Shown here piece after piece: positions 1-7,819 of a stretch of 64,000 nt of DNA (position 1 is the stretch's first letter; the number at the start of each line of letters is the position of its first letter). The DNA lies in the NCBI RefSeq assembly GCF_003590855.1, contig NZ_QYUP01000120.1, positions 1-64,000 on the forward strand, given 5' to 3'. Origin of the DNA: Massilia cavernae (GTDB lineage: Bacteria; Pseudomonadota; Gammaproteobacteria; Burkholderiales; Burkholderiaceae_D). Below the pieces are notes generated by a model, which saw nothing but the letters and a program-made list of their open reading frames with translations, had not been told where the DNA came from and searched no databases. The position numbers were made by a program, and so were the translations under genes.

Positions 1-299
1 ACCAGCAGCACCAGCATCGCCACCCCGGCGTCGCGCCCGAGCACCGTGTGGAAAGTGGCGAACACGCCGCCCATGGCGGCCAGCGACAGCGGCAGCAGCA
101 GCAGGCCGGGCGGCATGCGGGTGCCGCGGAACGTCAAGGTAGCGCGCCACAGCAGCGTGGCGCCGCAGGCCAGCGACACCCACGCCGGCAGGTGCAGCGC
201 ATGCGGCGCCAGCACCATCAGCGCAGCGCCGAGCAGCAGCAGGGTGTCGGATTTGTCGCGCGTGAGCTTCAGCGCCAGCGCGGACAGCGGGCGGCTCAT
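1..299 (-). CDS. TgpA-type transglutaminase (DUF3488), N-terminal part only
   Basis: This reading frame starts with ATG at 299 and runs off the left edge of the window. About 99 residues are visible: a short basic N-terminus followed by closely spaced hydrophobic stretches (LLLLGAALMVLAPHALHLP and PPGLLLLPLSLAAMGG). That is the usual N-terminal membrane region of TgpA/DUF3488 proteins, which carry an external transglutaminase-like domain further on. The start overlaps the stop of the upstream DUF58 gene (ATGA at 296-299), as expected for a translationally coupled MoxR-DUF58-TgpA operon. The catalytic part is outside the window, so the assignment rests on the membrane pattern and on gene order. 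Confidence 0.75.
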   Translation of the reverse strand, partial: MSRPLSALALKLTRDKSDTLLLLGAALMVLAPHALHLPAWVSLACGATLLWRATLTFRGTRMPPGLLLLPLSLAAMGGVFATFHTVLGRDAGVAMLVLL

Positions 300-1291
300 T
301 CGTCCTCCGCGATGCCGTACAGGGCCAGCGCGCGCAGGCAGGCGGCGCGATGGGCGTCGCCACTGGCCGCGCCGAAGCGCCGCCCGTCGATGCGGAAGGC
401 GTAGGGCAGGCCGCGCTTTTCGGCGTCCAGCACCCAGCGCGCCATGCGCGACAGCCGCAGTTCCAGGTCCACGAAGGTGGGCATCGCGTCGAAGTCGAGC
501 ACCAGCTCGTCGCGCCCGCCGCCCTCGAAATGCTTGGTCGCCAGCTGGCCGCCGTAGGCCGGGTCCAGGCGCGCGATCTGGCGCCAGGCCAGGTGGCGCA
601 GCGCGTCGCCCGGCTGGTAGCTGCGGATGCCGGCGAAATTGTCGTCGCCGGCGTGGCCGATGCCGTCCACGCTGGCAGCGCCGCCGACCGGCAGTGGTGG
701 CGCCGTCTCTTCGGGGAAGGGGTAGACCAGCACGCGAGCGTCCGGCCGCCAGTAGCTCCAGGCGCGGAACAGGCCGAGCGGGAAACGGGTGTCGAGCCGC
801 ACCCGCGGCGCCGCCAGCCAGCCGCGCGCAGCGGTCGGCAGGGTCAGCGTGACCACGGCGCTGCCGGCGGCCGCCACGTCGGTCACGTGGCGCACTTCCG
901 GCGCCGGGTCGAAATCGACCCACACCGCGTAGCGGTCCAGGCGGGTGCGGTTCAGCAAACGCAGTTCCAGCTGCGCCAGCTCGCCCGCGAACACCGGCGG
1001 CACCCGCCCCAGGCGCAGGCGCAGCTGCGCCAGGTTGCGGTAGGTGAACCAGATGTCGGCCACCCAGCAGGTGGCGGCCAGGAAGGTCAGTGCGAAACCG
1101 AGGCCGAGGTTGTAGTTGATCGAGCCGACCAGCAGCAGCAAAAGCAGCGCGCAGAAGCCCATGCCGGCGCCGGTGGGCAGGATAAACACGCGGCGCTGCA
1201 CCAGCAGCACCTCGCCGTTCTCGACGCCGGTGCGGCGAAACACCCAGCGGCCGGTCTTGCGGCGTATAAGCTGTGTCAGCTCGGGCGGCAT
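296..1291 (-). CDS. DUF58 domain-containing protein
   Basis: This is a 331-residue membrane-associated protein with two adjacent transmembrane segments (about residues 42-60 and 62-82). They are followed by a beta-rich stretch and the DUF58 signature YQPGDALRHLAW at about 225-236. DUF58 proteins are encoded next to MoxR ATPases and TgpA-type transglutaminases, and the module is generally thought to act in envelope protein maturation or surface assembly, with no fixed biochemical role. The gene lies 5 bp downstream of the MoxR gene and overlaps the transglutaminase start, which indicates one transcript. Family assignment is firm; the substrate is unknown. Confidence 0.9.
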   Translation of the reverse strand: MPPELTQLIRRKTGRWVFRRTGVENGEVLLVQRRVFILPTGAGMGFCALLLLLLVGSINYNLGLGFALTFLAATCWVADIWFTYRNLAQLRLRLGRVPPVFAGELAQLELRLLNRTRLDRYAVWVDFDPAPEVRHVTDVAAAGSAVVTLTLPTAARGWLAAPRVRLDTRFPLGLFRAWSYWRPDARVLVYPFPEETAPPLPVGGAASVDGIGHAGDDNFAGIRSYQPGDALRHLAWRQIARLDPAYGGQLATKHFEGGGRDELVLDFDAMPTFVDLELRLSRMARWVLDAEKRGLPYAFRIDGRRFGAASGDAHRAACLRALALYGIAEDE

Positions 1292-1296
1292 CGGCC

Positions 1297-2217
1297 TCAG
1301 ACCGGGACGGATTTCTGCAGCTGCAGCACCAGGTCGCGGCTGGCCAGCGCCATCCCGTGCGCCGATTTCAGCGGCCGCAGGCGGTGCGCGCAGACCGGCA
1401 CCAGCACCGCCTGCACGTCCTCGGGAATCACGTGGTCGCGGCCTTCCAGCGCAGCCCAGGCGCGCGCCGCCTGCAGCAGCGCGATCGCGGCGCGCGGCGA
1501 CAGGCCCTCGGCAAACAGGCCGTCGCGGCGCGAGGCCTGCGCCAGCGCCTGCACGTAGTCGACCAGCGCCGGCGAGGTATGGATCTGGCGCAGCGCCTGC
1601 TGGGCAGCTGCCAGCTCCGCAGGCTGCATCGCGGCCGGCAGCGTCTTGAGCATGCTGCGCCTGTCATCGCCCAGCAGCAGCGCGCGCTCGGCGGCGGCGT
1701 CCGGGTAGCCCAGCGACAGGCACATCAGGAAGCGGTCGAGCTGCGACTCGGGCAGCGGGAAGGTGCCCACCTGGTGGGTCGGGTTTTGGGTGGCGATCAC
1801 GAAGAAGGGCTCGGGCAGGGCGCGCGTGACGCCGTCGGCCGTCACCTGGCGCTCCTCCATCGCTTCCAGCAGGCCCGATTGCGTCTTGGGCGTGGCGCGG
1901 TTGATTTCGTCGGCCAGCAGCACCTGGGTGAAGATCGGGCCGGGATGGAACACGAAGCCGTTCTTCTCGCGCTCGTACACCGAGATGCCGGCCACGTCGG
2001 CCGGCAGCAGGTCGCTGGTGAACTGGACCCGGTTGAATTTCAGCCCCAGCGAGATCGCCAGCGCATGCGCCAGCGTGGTCTTGCCGACCCCGGGCACGTC
2101 CTCGATGAGCAGGTGGCCGCCGGCCAGGAGGCAGGTCAGGGCCTGGCGCACTTGCTGATCCTTGCCGACGATGACTTCGCCGACCTGGCGCGCGACAGCG
2201 TGCAGTTTTTCGAACAT
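1297..2217 (-). CDS. MoxR family AAA+ ATPase
   Basis: This is a 306-residue AAA+ ATPase of the MoxR branch. The Walker A motif (DVPGVGKTT) is at residues 40-48 and the Walker B motif LADEINR at 101-107, followed by the MoxR-typical TPKTQSGLLEAMEE and the sensor ATQNP. MoxR proteins act as chaperone-like ATPases that help assemble or activate partner protein complexes. Here the partners would be the DUF58 and transglutaminase proteins encoded directly downstream. The length matches the family (about 300-330 residues). The gene is first in the minus-strand operon and diverges from the deacetylase-like gene at 2391. Confidence 0.93.
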   Translation of the reverse strand: MFEKLHAVARQVGEVIVGKDQQVRQALTCLLAGGHLLIEDVPGVGKTTLAHALAISLGLKFNRVQFTSDLLPADVAGISVYEREKNGFVFHPGPIFTQVLLADEINRATPKTQSGLLEAMEERQVTADGVTRALPEPFFVIATQNPTHQVGTFPLPESQLDRFLMCLSLGYPDAAAERALLLGDDRRSMLKTLPAAMQPAELAAAQQALRQIHTSPALVDYVQALAQASRRDGLFAEGLSPRAAIALLQAARAWAALEGRDHVIPEDVQAVLVPVCAHRLRPLKSAHGMALASRDLVLQLQKSVPV

Positions 2218-2390
2218 GAGTATCCTTGTAAGCGTAACGACGGCAAGCGGGGATGGCGCGCGGCGTGTTAGATTAGCGGCATCAGGAACACGATTTTGGC
2301 GTCATCGGCAAGCAAGCCGTTACCAATGATTCTATGCGAGAACGGCCGAGCCAGTGTTCTAAAAGCGCCGGCATTACAGAAACCACGAAC

Positions 2391-3323
2391 ATGAGCACAG
2401 CAATTTACAGCCATCCCGACTGCAGCCTGCACGAGATGGGCGAATGGCACCCCGAGTCGCCCGCGCGCCTGCAGGCAATCGAAGACCAGCTGATCCTGGC
2501 GCGCATGGACGGCCTGGTCGAGCGCCGTGAAGCGCCGCTGGCCGAGCTGCCGATCATCGCGCGCAACCACAGCCTGGAAGCCATCGCGCTGGTGCGCGAA
2601 AACGTCCCGGCACATGCGGGCGAATATTATCCGCTCGACGCCGACACCTTGCTCAACGCATCCAGCTACAAGGCCGCGCTGCGCGCCGCCGGCGCCGCCG
2701 TCGCGGCCACCGACGCCGTCATCGCCGGCGCGATCGACAACGCCTTCTGCGCGATCCGCCCGCCAGGCCACCACGCAAGGCCCGGCGTGCCGATGGGCTT
2801 CTGCCTGTTCAACAATGTCGCCATCGCGGCGCGCCACGCGCTCGAGTCGCATGGCCTGAAGCGGGTGGCCATCATCGATTTCGACGTCCATCACGGCAAC
2901 GGCACCGCCGAATCCTTCCACGACGACCCGCGCGTGCTGATGGCCAGCTTCTTCCAGCATCCCTTCTATCCCTACAGCGAGGTCGAGCCGGTCAGCGCCC
3001 ACCTGGTCAACATCCCTGTGCCCGCGCACAGCAAGGGCGACGTGGTGCGCAAGCTGGTGCTGGAGCAGTGGCTGCCGGCGCTGCACGCGCACAAGCCCGA
3101 AATGATCTTCATCTCGGCCGGCTTCGACGCCCACCGCGAGGACGACATCGGCGAGATGGGCCTGGTCGAGGCGGACTACGCCTGGATCACCCAGCAGGTG
3201 ATGGCGGTCGCCAAGCAGTACGCGCAGGGCCGCATCGTCAGCTGCCTGGAAGGCGGCTATAACCTGTCGGCGCTGGCGCGCAGCGCGGTGGCCCACATCA
3301 AGGCGTTGGCCGAACTCGACTGA
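2391..3323 (+). CDS. Histone deacetylase family protein (amidohydrolase)
   Basis: This is a 310-residue zinc hydrolase of the class II histone deacetylase / acetylpolyamine amidohydrolase superfamily. PPGHHARP (about 124-131) carries the catalytic histidine pair. DFDVHHGNGT (163-172) and SAGFDAHRED (241-250) supply the likely zinc ligands D165, H167 and D245. The C-terminal EGGY is typical. Bacterial members remove acetyl groups from small molecules or lysines, and the substrate cannot be read from the sequence. An in-frame upstream start at 2334 exists, but MSTAIYSHPDC at 2391 matches the usual N-terminus. The gene appears monocistronic and diverges from the moxR operon. Confidence 0.88.
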   Translation: MSTAIYSHPDCSLHEMGEWHPESPARLQAIEDQLILARMDGLVERREAPLAELPIIARNHSLEAIALVRENVPAHAGEYYPLDADTLLNASSYKAALRAAGAAVAATDAVIAGAIDNAFCAIRPPGHHARPGVPMGFCLFNNVAIAARHALESHGLKRVAIIDFDVHHGNGTAESFHDDPRVLMASFFQHPFYPYSEVEPVSAHLVNIPVPAHSKGDVVRKLVLEQWLPALHAHKPEMIFISAGFDAHREDDIGEMGLVEADYAWITQQVMAVAKQYAQGRIVSCLEGGYNLSALARSAVAHIKALAELD

Positions 3324-3503
3324 GTCTGGCGTTTTGTCTCCATAAAATCACATTCCTGCCGTTCTCGAGCGTTCGGATTGACACGAATAAATCCGCTCGG
3401 TAAATTCATTGTTGACCAGTAGCACGGTCGTTCTATTTTTACCCATCCCGCATCGCCCGTCTCACCGTTTTTTCATCCGGCGTTCCCACACAAGGAGAAT
3501 TAA

Positions 3504-4391
3504 ATGAGTCGATTCACGCGCATTTTCGTTACGCTTTTCGTCCTGTCGCTTACCGCGGTATCAGGCTTCGCCAGCGCCACCAACTACACCCTCTGGATCA
3601 ACGGCCGCACCGGCGGCGGCGTGGTCGGCAACTACAACAGCTTTACCTACTGGGGCCCGGACACGACGGCCGCGGGCATCAACAAGAAATCGGTGAACTG
3701 GGACGGCTACAACAGCATCTCCTCGCAGAACGGCAAGATCCGCGACGCGCTCGACTGCTTCTGCACGGGCCCCAACTGGTGCTACGTCGCCACCCACAGC
3801 GCGGGCGACCTGATGATGGGCTACACCCTGGCCAACTACGGCGCCTCCTCGCGCCTGAAGAAAAACGCCAGCCCCAATTCGGCCGGGGTATGCGGCAATT
3901 CGGACGGCACTTCGCAGACGGGATGGAACATCAAGTGGGTGCGCGCGGCATCGGGCGCGGGCGGCGGCTCGGAGCTGTCGGACGCCGGTTCCTGGGCGGT
4001 GTCGGAACCGCTGGTCAAGGACCTCAAGACCACCACCGCGCGCGCGATGTACAACCATAACAACACGGCCAACGTGTGGTTCTACATGTACGCCGGCGCC
4101 AAGGGCACGCTGTACTCGGGCATCCTGCCGGGCCAGGACGACGAGGCGGTCGCCTACCACAGCACCGGCGGCGTGGCGGGCAGCTCGGGTGGCTCCTACT
4201 GCAACCCGAGCGACTGGTTCTGCAACGACCTGACCCTCGGCACCGCGGCCAACGAAGGCGGCAGCGCCAAGTGGAGCTTCCACTCGGTCTCCTTCCGCGA
4301 CGATAACGAGAGCCATAACCACTACGCCAACGGCAACTGGGGCGGCATCGTCGGCGTGGTGCGCACGGCGGTGGTCAACAGTGCCAACTAA
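3504..4391 (+). CDS. Exported protein of unknown function, possible alpha/beta-hydrolase fold
   Basis: This 295-residue protein has a clear signal peptide (about residues 1-25, cleavage near FASA-T). I do not recognise a named family. The mature N-terminus YTLWINGRTGGG resembles the first strand and oxyanion loop of secreted lipases. THSAGD at 97-102 is a nucleophile-elbow-like motif (S99 in S-A-G context). Six or more cysteines (DCFCTGPNWC and YCNPSDWFC) suggest disulfides in the periplasm or outside. A good ribosome site (AAGGAG) precedes the ATG. The next gene starts inside this one, so the two products probably work together. A lipase or amidase role is inference only. Confidence 0.6.
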   Translation: MSRFTRIFVTLFVLSLTAVSGFASATNYTLWINGRTGGGVVGNYNSFTYWGPDTTAAGINKKSVNWDGYNSISSQNGKIRDALDCFCTGPNWCYVATHSAGDLMMGYTLANYGASSRLKKNASPNSAGVCGNSDGTSQTGWNIKWVRAASGAGGGSELSDAGSWAVSEPLVKDLKTTTARAMYNHNNTANVWFYMYAGAKGTLYSGILPGQDDEAVAYHSTGGVAGSSGGSYCNPSDWFCNDLTLGTAANEGGSAKWSFHSVSFRDDNESHNHYANGNWGGIVGVVRTAVVNSAN

Positions 4392-5628
4392 GCGCTCGAC
4401 GCTTGCATGGGCGGCAGCCGGCATCGCCGCCGCGGCGGTGCTGGCGCTGGCCTTGTGGCCCGCCAGCGGCGGCGAGACTACTGCCGCCGGCGCGGCTGCG
4501 GCGGCGCCGCAGGCCGCGCAGGCAGCTGCGACTGCACCCGGGCCGGGTGGCCCTGCCATCCCGCCGCCCGCCGGCGAACGGCAAGAACGCCTGCGGCTGC
4601 TGACGGAGCAGGTGCGGCATGCGGACCATACCTGGTGCAGCTATGCCGCCAGCACCGTCTACCCGCTGGCGTCGCGGCCGATTGCCGAGCATCCGGACCA
4701 GGTGCACCCGAACCGCCCGGTGGTCGAGACCAACCCGATGCGCTTCGAAGGCGGGCGCGGCACCGACCCGAAGGTGCTGGTGCAGACCTCGCAGTCGCGC
4801 GTGTTCATGGTGGCCGGCGAGGCGGCGGCGTTTTCGCTGCGCGCCATCGACCCGCAGGGCGCGGCGCTGCCGGTGGTGATCACCAGCGCGGTCGCGCGCG
4901 GCGTCACCTTCGGCGCCAGCCGGCCCGCGGCCCAGGTCACGTTGCAGTTCGCGGACGACGGCCTGGGCGCCGATCCGGCCGCGGGCGACAGCCATTTCGC
5001 CGCCGTGCTGGCGCCGGCCCAGACCGGGCTGGCGCAGTTCAACGGCACCATCCGCACCGAAGTGCGCTACAGCGCCGCCGGCCGTACCGGCGTGGTGCTG
5101 TTCGACGTGATCTATAGTCCCGAGGTGCCGGCGACATGGGCGGGGGCGCCGCGCGAGATCATCGAGGACGGCTCGCTGGTGTACGTGCTGAAGGCGGATG
5201 TGCGCCAGGCCGGGCGCTACATCGTCAGCGGCCGGGTCGACGACGCCAACGGCAAGCCGTTCGCGCTGGCGACCTTCAATGACGTGCTGCGCGCGGGGCC
5301 GGGCGAGGTCAGGCTGACCGTGTTCGGCAAGCTCCTGCACGATAAGGCGCCGGCCATGCCGCTGGTGCTGCGCGACGTCGAAGGCTACCTGCTGAAGGAA
5401 GACACGGACCCCGACCGCGCGCTGATGCCGAGGCTGGAAGGCAGGGTGGTGGCGGGCAAGCCGCACGCGCCGAAAAGCTTCTCGGACGCCGAATGGAACG
5501 GCGAGGAGCGCACCCGCCACCTGGCCGAATTCGCCAAGGACGTCGCGCTGGCGAGGAAAGCGCTGGCCGATTTCGACCCGTCGGTGCCGCAGCCGCCCAG
5601 CCAGTGCGCCCCCGGTGCCGTAAAATAG
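4381..5628 (+). CDS. Membrane-anchored or exported protein of unknown function, partner of the preceding gene
   Basis: This is a 415-residue protein starting with GTG at 4381, which overlaps the end of the upstream gene by 11 bp and implies translational coupling. The N-terminus has a short basic stretch and one hydrophobic helix (about residues 9-26, AWAAAGIAAAAVLALALW), read as a signal anchor or uncleaved signal. An Ala/Pro-rich linker follows (30-65). The remainder is rich in alternating hydrophobic strands, compatible with Ig-like or beta-sandwich domains that bind a partner outside the membrane. I recognise no catalytic motif. A chaperone or foldase for the upstream hydrolase-like protein is one possibility, by analogy with lipase/foldase pairs, but no sequence similarity supports it. 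Confidence 0.55.
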   Translation: MPTKRSTLAWAAAGIAAAAVLALALWPASGGETTAAGAAAAAPQAAQAAATAPGPGGPAIPPPAGERQERLRLLTEQVRHADHTWCSYAASTVYPLASRPIAEHPDQVHPNRPVVETNPMRFEGGRGTDPKVLVQTSQSRVFMVAGEAAAFSLRAIDPQGAALPVVITSAVARGVTFGASRPAAQVTLQFADDGLGADPAAGDSHFAAVLAPAQTGLAQFNGTIRTEVRYSAAGRTGVVLFDVIYSPEVPATWAGAPREIIEDGSLVYVLKADVRQAGRYIVSGRVDDANGKPFALATFNDVLRAGPGEVRLTVFGKLLHDKAPAMPLVLRDVEGYLLKEDTDPDRALMPRLEGRVVAGKPHAPKSFSDAEWNGEERTRHLAEFAKDVALARKALADFDPSVPQPPSQCAPGAVK

Positions 5629-5659
5629 CGGTTCCGTACAGGATTTTTTAGGAAGCAGC

Positions 5660-6607
5660 ATGTCGATACAATGGTACCCGGGCCACATGAACGCCGCCCG
5701 CAAGAAAGCGGCGGAGCAGATGGAGAACACCGACCTGGTGATCGAAGTGCTGGACGCGCGCCTGCCCGAGGCGAGCTGCAACCCGATGGTCGAGGAGCTG
5801 CGCCTGTTCCGCCAGCGCCCCTGCCTGAAAATCCTGAACAAGGTCGACCTGGCCGATCCCGCCGCCACCAAGGCATGGAGCGAGTACTACGACGCGCAGG
5901 AAGGCGTCACCGCCTACCCGATGACCACCAAGAAGCCGGCCGACGTCGCGCGCATCCCGGAGCTGTGCCTGTCGCTGGCGCCGCACCGGGGCGTGCCGAC
6001 CAAGCCGCTGCGCATCATGATCATGGGGATTCCGAACGTCGGCAAGTCGACCCTGATGAACGCGCTGCTGAAGAAAAAGGTGGCCAAGGTCGGCGACGAG
6101 CCGGCCGTCACCAAGATCCAGCAGAAGCTCTACCTCGGCAAGAACATCATCCTGGTCGACACGCCGGGCATGCTGTGGCCGAAGATCGCGCTGGCCAGCG
6201 ACGGCATGATGCTGGCGGCGAGCCACGCGGTCGGCTCGAATGCGCTGATCGAGGAAGAAGTGGCGGTATTCCTGGCCGAGGTAATGCTGGAACGCTACCC
6301 GCAGCTGCTGGCCGCGCGCTACGGCTTCAAGACCGAGGGCATGGACGGCATCGCGGTGGTGGAAGGCGTGGCCGCGCGCCGCGGTTTCCGCCAGAAGGGC
6401 GGCGACCTCGATTTCGAGAAGGCCTCGCACACCTTCCTGCAGGATTACCGCAGCGGCGCGCTGGGCCGCATCAGCCTGGAGACGCCGGAAACCCGTGCGG
6501 CGCGGCTGGCGCAGCATGAGATCGACATGGCTGCGAAGGCCGCCAAGGCAGCCGCCGCAGCGGCCGAAAAAGCGGAACGCAACGCGCGCGGCAAGCGCGG
6601 CACCTGA
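5660..6607 (+). CDS. ylqF: Ribosome biogenesis GTPase YlqF/RbgA
   Basis: This 315-residue GTPase has the circularly permuted motif order of the YlqF/RbgA family. G4 (NKVDL) comes first, then G1 (GIPNVGKST, about residues 122-130) and G3 (DTPG, about 168-171). The N-terminal IQWYPGHMNAARK is diagnostic. The family acts late in large-subunit ribosome assembly in Gram-positive bacteria, and proteobacterial homologues are assumed to do the same. The C-terminal 40 residues are a lysine/alanine-rich helix likely to contact RNA. The gene follows the exported pair by 31 bp and converges with the dioxygenase gene. Confidence 0.93.
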   Translation: MSIQWYPGHMNAARKKAAEQMENTDLVIEVLDARLPEASCNPMVEELRLFRQRPCLKILNKVDLADPAATKAWSEYYDAQEGVTAYPMTTKKPADVARIPELCLSLAPHRGVPTKPLRIMIMGIPNVGKSTLMNALLKKKVAKVGDEPAVTKIQQKLYLGKNIILVDTPGMLWPKIALASDGMMLAASHAVGSNALIEEEVAVFLAEVMLERYPQLLAARYGFKTEGMDGIAVVEGVAARRGFRQKGGDLDFEKASHTFLQDYRSGALGRISLETPETRAARLAQHEIDMAAKAAKAAAAAAEKAERNARGKRGT

Positions 6608-6608
6608 T

Positions 6609-7427
6609 TCACGGGGCGGCGGCTTCCCCGAACCGGTAACTCGACACCGCCAGGTTCCCGAAAAACTCCTCCTCGTGGTACACCCGCGCCGCCGGCTCGT
6701 GTTCGGCCGCGCCGTAGGCCACCAGCAGCGGTATCAGGTGCTCCTCCCTCGGATGGGCCATGCGCGCGTAGGGCGCCTGGTCCCAGTGCAGCAGGGCGGC
6801 GGTGCGCTGTTCCGGCGGCAGGTCGAGCAGCGCGAAGCGCAGCCACGCGTCGAATGCATGCGAAGCCTGGCGGCCGGCTGGCCCGAACTGGCGCAGGTTG
6901 TGGAAACTCAGGCCGCTGCCGATAATCAGCACGCCTTCCTCGCGCAGCGGCGCCAGCGCGCGCCCCGCTTCGAGGTGGGCCAGGGGATCCAGGCCGTGCT
7001 TGAGCGCCATCTGGACCACGGGCACGTCGGCTTTCGGATAGACCGGGTACAGCATCGAAAAGGTCCCGTGGTCGAAGCCGCGCACCGGATCGAGTTCGGC
7101 GGCCTGGCCCGCCGCGGCCAGCAGCGCCGCCGCGCGTTCGGCCACCTCCGGTGCGCCCGGCGCCTTGTACTGCACCCGGTAGGTATGTGCGGGAAAGCCG
7201 CCGTAGTCGTAGATCATGCCCGGCTCGCGCCCCGACGACAGTGTGAATTCGCGCTCCTCCCAGTGGCCGGACACCACCAGCACCGCCGCCGGTTTGGCGC
7301 CGACCTGGCGCGGGATGTCCTTCAGCGACGCTTCCAGCACGTCGTAGGTCGATCCGTACTGCTCCTTCATGAACGGCCAAGGGCCGCCGCCGTGGGACAG
7401 GAAATAGGTGGGCAAGCGTTCAGGCAT
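6609..7427 (-). CDS. DODA-type extradiol aromatic ring-opening dioxygenase (LigB family)
   Basis: This 272-residue protein belongs to the LigB superfamily, DODA/YgiD branch. SHGGGP near residue 10 and the conserved VSGHWE near 51-56 hold likely iron- or zinc-ligand histidines, and GFDHGTF in the middle is also typical. Members open catechol-type rings, and the E. coli homologue acts on L-DOPA in vitro; the natural substrate here is unknown. MPERLPTYF at 7427 was chosen over upstream in-frame starts because it matches the family N-terminus. The gene converges with ylqF and diverges from the cobalamin riboswitch, so it is probably its own unit. Confidence 0.85.
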   Translation of the reverse strand: MPERLPTYFLSHGGGPWPFMKEQYGSTYDVLEASLKDIPRQVGAKPAAVLVVSGHWEEREFTLSSGREPGMIYDYGGFPAHTYRVQYKAPGAPEVAERAAALLAAAGQAAELDPVRGFDHGTFSMLYPVYPKADVPVVQMALKHGLDPLAHLEAGRALAPLREEGVLIIGSGLSFHNLRQFGPAGRQASHAFDAWLRFALLDLPPEQRTAALLHWDQAPYARMAHPREEHLIPLLVAYGAAEHEPAARVYHEEEFFGNLAVSSYRFGEAAAP

Positions 7428-7523
7428 GGGACGGTTCCGCGGGCGGTGTCGATAGGTCAAGCTTAGTATAAATACGCCGCTCCGGCATGGGGCAGCCCTG
7501 CTTGCGTTTATAATATCGCTGTT

Positions 7524-7735
7524 TTGGTGCCCGCCGGCGTGATCACGCCGGCAGTTAAACGGGAAACACGACGCGGCCGCGCTTACGCGCCGCCTGCCAA
7601 CGTGTGCTGCCCCCGCAACGGTAAACAAGCGCCGCCGCATGCCGGTGGCCGGCTGCCTCGAACACCACTGTGCCTGGAGCATAGGAAGGTGAGGCAGTCC
7701 GACTTGCGAGCCCGGATACCGGCCAGGACAGGTGG
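7524..7735 (+). promoter_or_regulatory. Cobalamin (AdoCbl) riboswitch
   Basis: The leader carries the class signature GCTGCCCCCGCAACGGTAA at 7606-7624, a B12-box-like segment (GAGCCCGGATACCGGCC) at 7708-7724, and a 5' part with TTAAACGGGAAAC around 7555-7567. A TATAAT at 7509-7514 is a plausible -10 element. The element sits 84 nt before btuB, so cobalamin binding would be expected to switch off the uptake operon. Boundaries are approximate; a covariance-model search would define them. Confidence 0.9.
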
Positions 7736-7819
7736 ACTTCGCCGGCATGCCCGCGCGGTCCTTTGAATCAGGCTTGCGGGGACGCAAGCTGGATGCTCAC
7801 ACACAAAAAACACAGACCC

